Part shown: positions 14,014-17,311 of the stretch, piece by piece
Layout: each line of letters starts with the position of its first letter
How positions within the stretch are numbered: position 1 is the first letter of the stretch
The notes under the pieces: model-generated
Databases searched by the model: none
The model's input: the letters and a program-made list of their open reading frames with translations, nothing else
What the model was told of the DNA's origin: nothing
NCBI GenBank assembly: GCA_046153505.1
Contig: JBJXDT010000094.1
Span: 1 to 17,311, forward strand
Length of the DNA stretch: 17,311 bases
Direction of reading: 5' to 3'
Origin: JBJXDT01 sp046153505
GTDB lineage: Bacteria > Pseudomonadota > Gammaproteobacteria > Burkholderiales > Methylophilaceae
Made by a program: the position numbers and the translations under genes

Positions 14014-14042
14014 TTGACGCACACAAAATAAAGGCTTAAATT
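14014..14042 (+). promoter_or_regulatory. nrdJ promoter
   Basis: TTGACG (14014-14019) matches the -35 at five of six positions and TAAATT (14037-14042) the -10 at four of six, with 17-bp spacing. It gives a leader of about 130 nt to the ATG at 14179. The upstream NrdR-like box fills the spacer, a typical repressor location. Confidence 0.6.
14021..14036. promoter_or_regulatory. NrdR-like box 1
   Basis: ACACAAAATAAAGGCT matches the published NrdR consensus (aCaCwAtATaTwGtgt) at 12 of 16 positions by eye. It lies inside the promoter spacer and starts 32 bp before box 2, the spacing at which tandem NrdR boxes are usually found. On its own it would be weak; the partner makes it credible. Confidence 0.55.
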
Positions 14043-14052
14043 TCATTCCTTG

Positions 14053-14068
14053 GCACTATATGTTGTGT
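14053..14068. promoter_or_regulatory. NrdR-like box 2
   Basis: GCACTATATGTTGTGT matches the NrdR consensus at 14 of 16 positions. It lies just downstream of the likely start site. NrdR is an ATP/dATP-sensing zinc-finger repressor of ribonucleotide reductase genes in most bacteria, so a site here fits the gene behind it. Confidence 0.65.
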
Positions 14069-14178
14069 TGTAAGGCGCTTACTTTCAAAAAAATGTATGA
14101 TTATTTATATAAATCACATAGTTAGTAAAAATCTGGCAAAAAACATAGTAAAGGATAATAAAAATTGGGGAGTTGCAC

Positions 14179-16344
14179 ATGTTAAAAGCGGTTGAATCAT
14201 CACAAGCATCATCATCAGAAACAGGACATCAAATACCTATTCAGTCCGTTTCTTTGGATATTTGGGATAAAAAATATCGGTTAAAAACCAAAACTGGTGA
14301 GCATGTTGATAAAGACATGGATGATTCTTACAGTCGTGTTGCGCGCGCACTTGCCGATGTGGAAACCACAGAAGAAAAACGCCAAGAATGGCACGAAAAA
14401 TTTTTGTGGGCATTGCGTCATGGCGCTATTCCCGCAGGCCGCATCACCTCTAACGCTGGCGCGTTAGAGCACAAACCAGCTACTTCTACCATTAATTGCA
14501 CTGTTTCAGGCGTGGTGGAAGACAGCATGGACAATATTTTAAACAAAGTTCACGAAGCTGGCCTAACTCTCAAGGCTGGTTGCGGTATTGGTTACGAGTT
14601 TTCTACACTTCGCCCAAAAGGCGCATTTGTAGCGGGCGCTGGTGCATATACCAGCGGCCCACTTTCCTTTATGGATATTTACGACAAAATGTGTTTTACC
14701 GTATCAAGCGCAGGCGGTCGTCGTGGCGCGCAAATGGCCACATTTGATATTAGCCACCCAGATGTCACTGACTTTATTAAAGCTAAACGTGAAAACGGCC
14801 GTTTACGCCAATTTAACCTTTCATGCCTTATCACTAAAGAGTTTATGGAAGCGGTAAAAGCCGATGCCGAATGGAAACTGGCTTTCCCTGTTACCGAAAA
14901 AGAAGCAATTGTAGATGGTCTAAATACCAACGACGAAGCACAAGTGGTGTGGCGCGAGTGGCCAGTTAAAGGCAAATACCTCACTAAGACCGATGGTGTA
15001 GATGCAGGTAAAGTAGCTTGCCGCGTGTATAAAACCATCAAGGCACGACGTTTGTGGGATGTGATTATGTCCAGCACTTACGATTTTGCCGAGCCAGGTT
15101 TTATTTTGATCGACCGCGTGAACGAGATGAACAACAACTGGTTTTGCGAGAACATCCGCGCTACCAACCCATGCGGTGAGCAACCTTTGCCACCTTACGG
15201 CGCATGCTTGCTCGGCTCTGTTAATTTAACTATGTTCGTTAAAAAACCATTCACCGATGAAGCCTATTTCGATTGGGCAGAATACCGTGAAACGGTTGCC
15301 ATTTTTACGCGTATGCTAGATAACGTAGTAGAAATCAACGGCTTGCCATTGCAACAACAACGCGAAGAAATCGCACGCAAACGCCGCCACGGCATGGGTT
15401 ACTTAGGCTTAGGTTCTGCGCTCACCATGATGAAAATGAAATACGGTGACGAAAACTCTCTCAAATTTACCGAAGAAGTCACACGCGTGATGGCCGAAGA
15501 AGGCTGGAACACAGGCGTGCAACTGGCTGAGGAAAAAGGCCCAGCGCCAATTATGGAAGAAAAATTTGAAGTTACAGCAGACATGTTGGCAAAACGCCCA
15601 GAAATGGCGGCAGATGGCTACAAAGTAGGCAGCAAAGTTTTTGGTAAGGTCTTGCTCGGCAAATACAGCCGCTATATGCAGCAATTTCCCGAAGGCCTGC
15701 GTAACCAAATCGCTACTAAAGGGGTTAGATTCACGCACCACAGCTCGATTGCGCCAACGGGCACGATTTCATTAAGCTTAGCCAACAACGCCAGCAACGG
15801 CATCGAGCCAAGCTTTGCGCACCATTACAATCGTAACGTGATTCGCGAGGGCAAAAAATCGAAAGAAAAAGTCGATGTGTTCAGCTACGAGCTGTTGGCT
15901 TATCGCGAGCTTGTTAACCCAAAAGCCATGCCGTTTGGCACAAGTGACGAGGAAAAATTACCTGACTACTTTTTAGATTCTTCCACCATCATGGCAAAAG
16001 CCCATGTGGATATTCAAGCCGCCGCGCAAAAATGGATTGATAGCTCAATCTCAAAAACCATTAACGTGCCCACTGATTACGATTTTGAAGATTTCAAAAG
16101 TATTTACTTATACGCATACGACAAAGGCTTAAAAGGTTGCACCACATTCAGGTTCAACCCAGAGGCTTTCCAAGGCGTGTTGGTCACCGAGAAAGATTTA
16201 GAAAACACCACCTACAAATTCACCTTGGATGACGGCACAGAAATTGAAGCCAAAGGCAACGAAGAGATTGAATACGATGGCGAGATTCACAGCGCGGCAA
16301 ATCTGTACGATGCACTTAAAGAGGGGTATTACGGCAAGTTTTAG
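14179..16344 (+). CDS. nrdJ: Adenosylcobalamin-dependent ribonucleotide reductase, catalytic subunit NrdJa
   Basis: This is a class II, B12-dependent, oxygen-independent ribonucleoside-diphosphate reductase, which makes deoxyribonucleotides. The ATG at 14179 is preceded by GGGGAG (14167-14172) six bases upstream; an in-frame TTG at 14173 is not needed. The protein has 721 aa. The fingers of the active site are clear: redox C107 in STINCTVSG, the thiyl-radical loop NPCGEQPLP with N330, C332 and E334, and redox partner C343 in GACLLGSVNL. The C332-C343 spacing of 11 is the same as in characterised class II enzymes. APTGTISLS and the KAGCGIGYEFSTLRPKG phosphate-binding region are also typical. 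The protein ends at KEGYYGKF without the TSCPD and C-terminal cysteine domain, as in the split NrdJa/NrdJb enzyme of Pseudomonas. The missing part is supplied by the gene at 16498. Confidence 0.96.
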   Translation: MLKAVESSQASSSETGHQIPIQSVSLDIWDKKYRLKTKTGEHVDKDMDDSYSRVARALADVETTEEKRQEWHEKFLWALRHGAIPAGRITSNAGALEHKPATSTINCTVSGVVEDSMDNILNKVHEAGLTLKAGCGIGYEFSTLRPKGAFVAGAGAYTSGPLSFMDIYDKMCFTVSSAGGRRGAQMATFDISHPDVTDFIKAKRENGRLRQFNLSCLITKEFMEAVKADAEWKLAFPVTEKEAIVDGLNTNDEAQVVWREWPVKGKYLTKTDGVDAGKVACRVYKTIKARRLWDVIMSSTYDFAEPGFILIDRVNEMNNNWFCENIRATNPCGEQPLPPYGACLLGSVNLTMFVKKPFTDEAYFDWAEYRETVAIFTRMLDNVVEINGLPLQQQREEIARKRRHGMGYLGLGSALTMMKMKYGDENSLKFTEEVTRVMAEEGWNTGVQLAEEKGPAPIMEEKFEVTADMLAKRPEMAADGYKVGSKVFGKVLLGKYSRYMQQFPEGLRNQIATKGVRFTHHSSIAPTGTISLSLANNASNGIEPSFAHHYNRNVIREGKKSKEKVDVFSYELLAYRELVNPKAMPFGTSDEEKLPDYFLDSSTIMAKAHVDIQAAAQKWIDSSISKTINVPTDYDFEDFKSIYLYAYDKGLKGCTTFRFNPEAFQGVLVTEKDLENTTYKFTLDDGTEIEAKGNEEIEYDGEIHSAANLYDALKEGYYGKF

Positions 16345-16390
16345 TTAGATTGTAAGAGTAAATTTTTTAATTGAACGTCGGGGGACAATC

Positions 16391-16513
16391 ATGAAAAATG
16401 CACTACAAACTCGTTTTCAACACATTAAAACAACAATTGCAGAATTTAAAGACGAATTTTCGCTACTGCAAGAGCTTAGGTATTTAAGGGAAATATTATG
16501 GCAATTAAAATAG
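16391..16513 (+). CDS. 40-aa ORF between the two reductase genes, unknown
   Basis: A 40-codon ORF (MKNALQTRF to LREILWQLK) sits between nrdJa and nrdJb. It has a very strong Shine-Dalgarno, GGGGGA at 16380-16385, five bases before the ATG, better than that of nrdJb itself. Its stop lies 16 bp inside nrdJb, so reading it would deliver ribosomes to the nrdJb start at 16498. The predicted peptide is helical and amphipathic, with Leu/Ile/Phe at heptad-like spacing (residues 12-39) and no cysteine. It may be a real small subunit or modulator of the reductase, or a coupling leader that raises nrdJb translation. I do not recognise a family. Reality as a protein is inferred from the Shine-Dalgarno, spacing and overlap. 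Confidence 0.55.
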   Translation: MKNALQTRFQHIKTTIAEFKDEFSLLQELRYLREILWQLK

Positions 16514-17187
16514 ATAAAAAAATCACTGGTTACAACCTTGTTACGCCCGAAAGTAAAGCGGCTGAGGCTAAAGCGGCGGAAGTGAGCAACGTAATACCCA
16601 TGGGCGAGCCGCTAAGCCGCCCCGATATTCTCGTCGGCAGCACTTACAAAATTAAAACACCGGTAACCGAACACGCGCTTTACATCACCATTAACGATGT
16701 GATTATGCACGAAGGCACACCGCAAGAGCACCGCCGTCCTTTTGAGATTTTTATCAACTCCAAAAACATGGAGCACTTTCAATGGATCGTCGCTTTAACG
16801 CGCGTGATGTCGGCCGTATTCCGCAAAGGTGGCGATGTGACCTTTTTGGTGGAAGAGCTTAAAAGCGTGTTTGAGCCAAGTGGCGGCTACTTTAAAAAAG
16901 GCGGCAAATTTGTGCCAAGCCTAGTGGCAGAAATTGGTGAAGTGGTCGAGAAGCACCTGCAAAACATTGGCATGCTAAAAAAAACGGGGCTGGATGAACA
17001 CCAGCAAAAATTGGTAGAAGATAAACGCACAGAATATTTTGAAAAGCACGCCCAGCCTAACGAAGAGATGAATGCAGAAGGTTTCCCCAAAGGGGCGCAG
17101 CTATGTAACAAGTGCAACCATAAATCGGCGATTATTATGGATGGTTGTTTGACTTGTTTGAATTGTGGTGAGAGTAAATGCGGGTAA
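16498..17187 (+). CDS. Class II ribonucleotide reductase subunit NrdJb
   Basis: This 229-aa protein matches the NrdJb half of split class II reductases in which the catalytic and C-terminal domains are on separate chains (Pseudomonas aeruginosa type). A charged, Ala-rich N-terminal linker (about residues 1-40) is followed by a TSCPD-like domain (about 45-160, with HALYITINDVIMHEG, RPFEIFINSKN and ALTRVMSAVFRKGGDV). The C-terminal tail has six cysteines: C203 and C206 (CX2C), then C217, C220, C223 and C228. These likely form a zinc ribbon plus a redox-active pair that re-reduces the active-site disulfide of NrdJa. AAGGGA (16486-16491) lies six bases upstream of the ATG. The start lies inside the 40-aa ORF, so translation may be coupled. 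A terminator follows 4 bp after the stop. Confidence 0.93.
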   Translation: MAIKIDKKITGYNLVTPESKAAEAKAAEVSNVIPMGEPLSRPDILVGSTYKIKTPVTEHALYITINDVIMHEGTPQEHRRPFEIFINSKNMEHFQWIVALTRVMSAVFRKGGDVTFLVEELKSVFEPSGGYFKKGGKFVPSLVAEIGEVVEKHLQNIGMLKKTGLDEHQQKLVEDKRTEYFEKHAQPNEEMNAEGFPKGAQLCNKCNHKSAIIMDGCLTCLNCGESKCG

Positions 17188-17190
17188 ACT

Positions 17191-17216
17191 AAAAACTGGC
17201 GAAAGCCAGTTTTTTT
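17191..17216 (+). terminator. Rho-independent terminator of the nrdJ operon
   Basis: An ACTGGC/GCCAGT stem (17195-17200 with 17205-17210) is closed by a GAAA tetraloop, preceded by four A after the stem foot and followed by six further T. It lies a few bases after the nrdJb stop codon. Confidence 0.93.
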
Positions 17217-17311
17217 GTAGGATTTACTAAAGTCGTAGATATAAAGTAATTTAAAATCAATTACATATACTATTTTCTGCACCATACATTTCTTACTATT
17301 GTGAGCAGAGT

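Larger units (their letters stand above)
13814..14178. other. Divergent control region between waaA and the ribonucleotide reductase operon
   Basis: This 365-bp stretch has no supportable ORF. From left to right it holds the waaA promoter (13849-13877), a palindrome with 8-bp arms (13916-13937), a short GCCAG/CTGGC hairpin (13946-13957), repeats of a GCTCAAA word near 13938 and 13967, the nrdJ promoter with two NrdR-like boxes (14014-14068), and an AT-rich leader of about 130 nt. TCACAT half-sites occur at 13874, 13931 and 14114, with ATGTGA at 13917. I see no adenosylcobalamin riboswitch. Confidence 0.7.

Noticed and set aside
13878..14178. Adenosylcobalamin riboswitch in the nrdJ leader
   Set aside because: No B12-box core (GCCACTG-like) or comparable conserved fold was found in the region; NrdR-like boxes explain control better.
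14679..15183. Long minus-strand open frames (132 and 87 codons) inside nrdJ
   Set aside because: They are shadows of the strongly conserved plus-strand reductase gene; no recognisable motifs and no ribosome-binding sites.
17217..17311. Possible RNA gene or ORF at the right edge
   Set aside because: No tRNA-like fold, promoter pair or supportable frame was seen after the terminator; simply AT-rich flank.
1..17311. CRISPR array, insertion sequence or phage element
   Set aside because: No regularly spaced repeats, transposase or integrase-like proteins, or flanking target-site duplications were found.

Overview
The window looks like chromosomal DNA of an AT-leaning betaproteobacterium. The gene content, the protein-isoaspartate-methyltransferase/tolC/waaA neighbourhood and the split class II ribonucleotide reductase would fit the Methylophilaceae (Methylotenera/Methylophilus type). 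That placement is inferred from gene content and sequence feel; no search was run.

Layout. (1) 1-178: no convincing gene, closed by a bidirectional hairpin terminator. (2) 197-2092, minus strand: thiC, the thiamine pyrimidine synthase, with a TPP riboswitch in its leader. The leader sequence itself shows a mutually exclusive sequestor/anti-sequestor design for translational control. (3) 2373-2513: a 46-codon two-helix membrane protein gene with its own candidate promoter and terminator. (4) 2716-9309: six tightly packed, mostly overlapping plus-strand genes: a secreted DUF2147 protein, a DUF2269-like four-helix membrane protein, a short-chain dehydrogenase, a TetR/AcrR regulator, a lipoprotein membrane-fusion protein and an RND efflux pump. 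A 37-bp near-perfect palindrome overlies the promoter and is the obvious candidate operator for the TetR protein. (5) 9352-12559: a protein-isoaspartate-methyltransferase-like protein, a TolC-family outer-membrane channel, an isochorismatase-like hydrolase and a membrane-anchored conserved protein that must start at TTG. (6) 12566-13813, minus strand: waaA (Kdo transferase), convergent with the previous gene across only 6 bp. (7) 13814-14178: a divergent control region with a strong waaA promoter, an 8-bp-arm palindrome, and a nrdJ promoter bracketed by two NrdR-like boxes exactly 32 bp apart. (8) 14179-17187: adenosylcobalamin-dependent ribonucleotide reductase split into NrdJa and NrdJb, with a previously unlisted 40-codon ORF between them carrying a very strong ribosome-binding site. 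A terminator closes the operon at 17191-17216.

How it fits together. The efflux operon encodes an inner-membrane pump and adaptor but no outer-membrane channel; the TolC encoded immediately downstream, in a separately promoted unit, is the likely partner. The SDR enzyme and the two small envelope proteins are co-transcribed with the pump under the putative TetR operator, suggesting that a compound is sensed, chemically modified and exported, but no substrate can be read from the sequence. The most novel-looking items are the 37-bp operator with its six-gene module, the 40-aa ORF embedded between the two ribonucleotide reductase subunits, and the 46-aa membrane protein.
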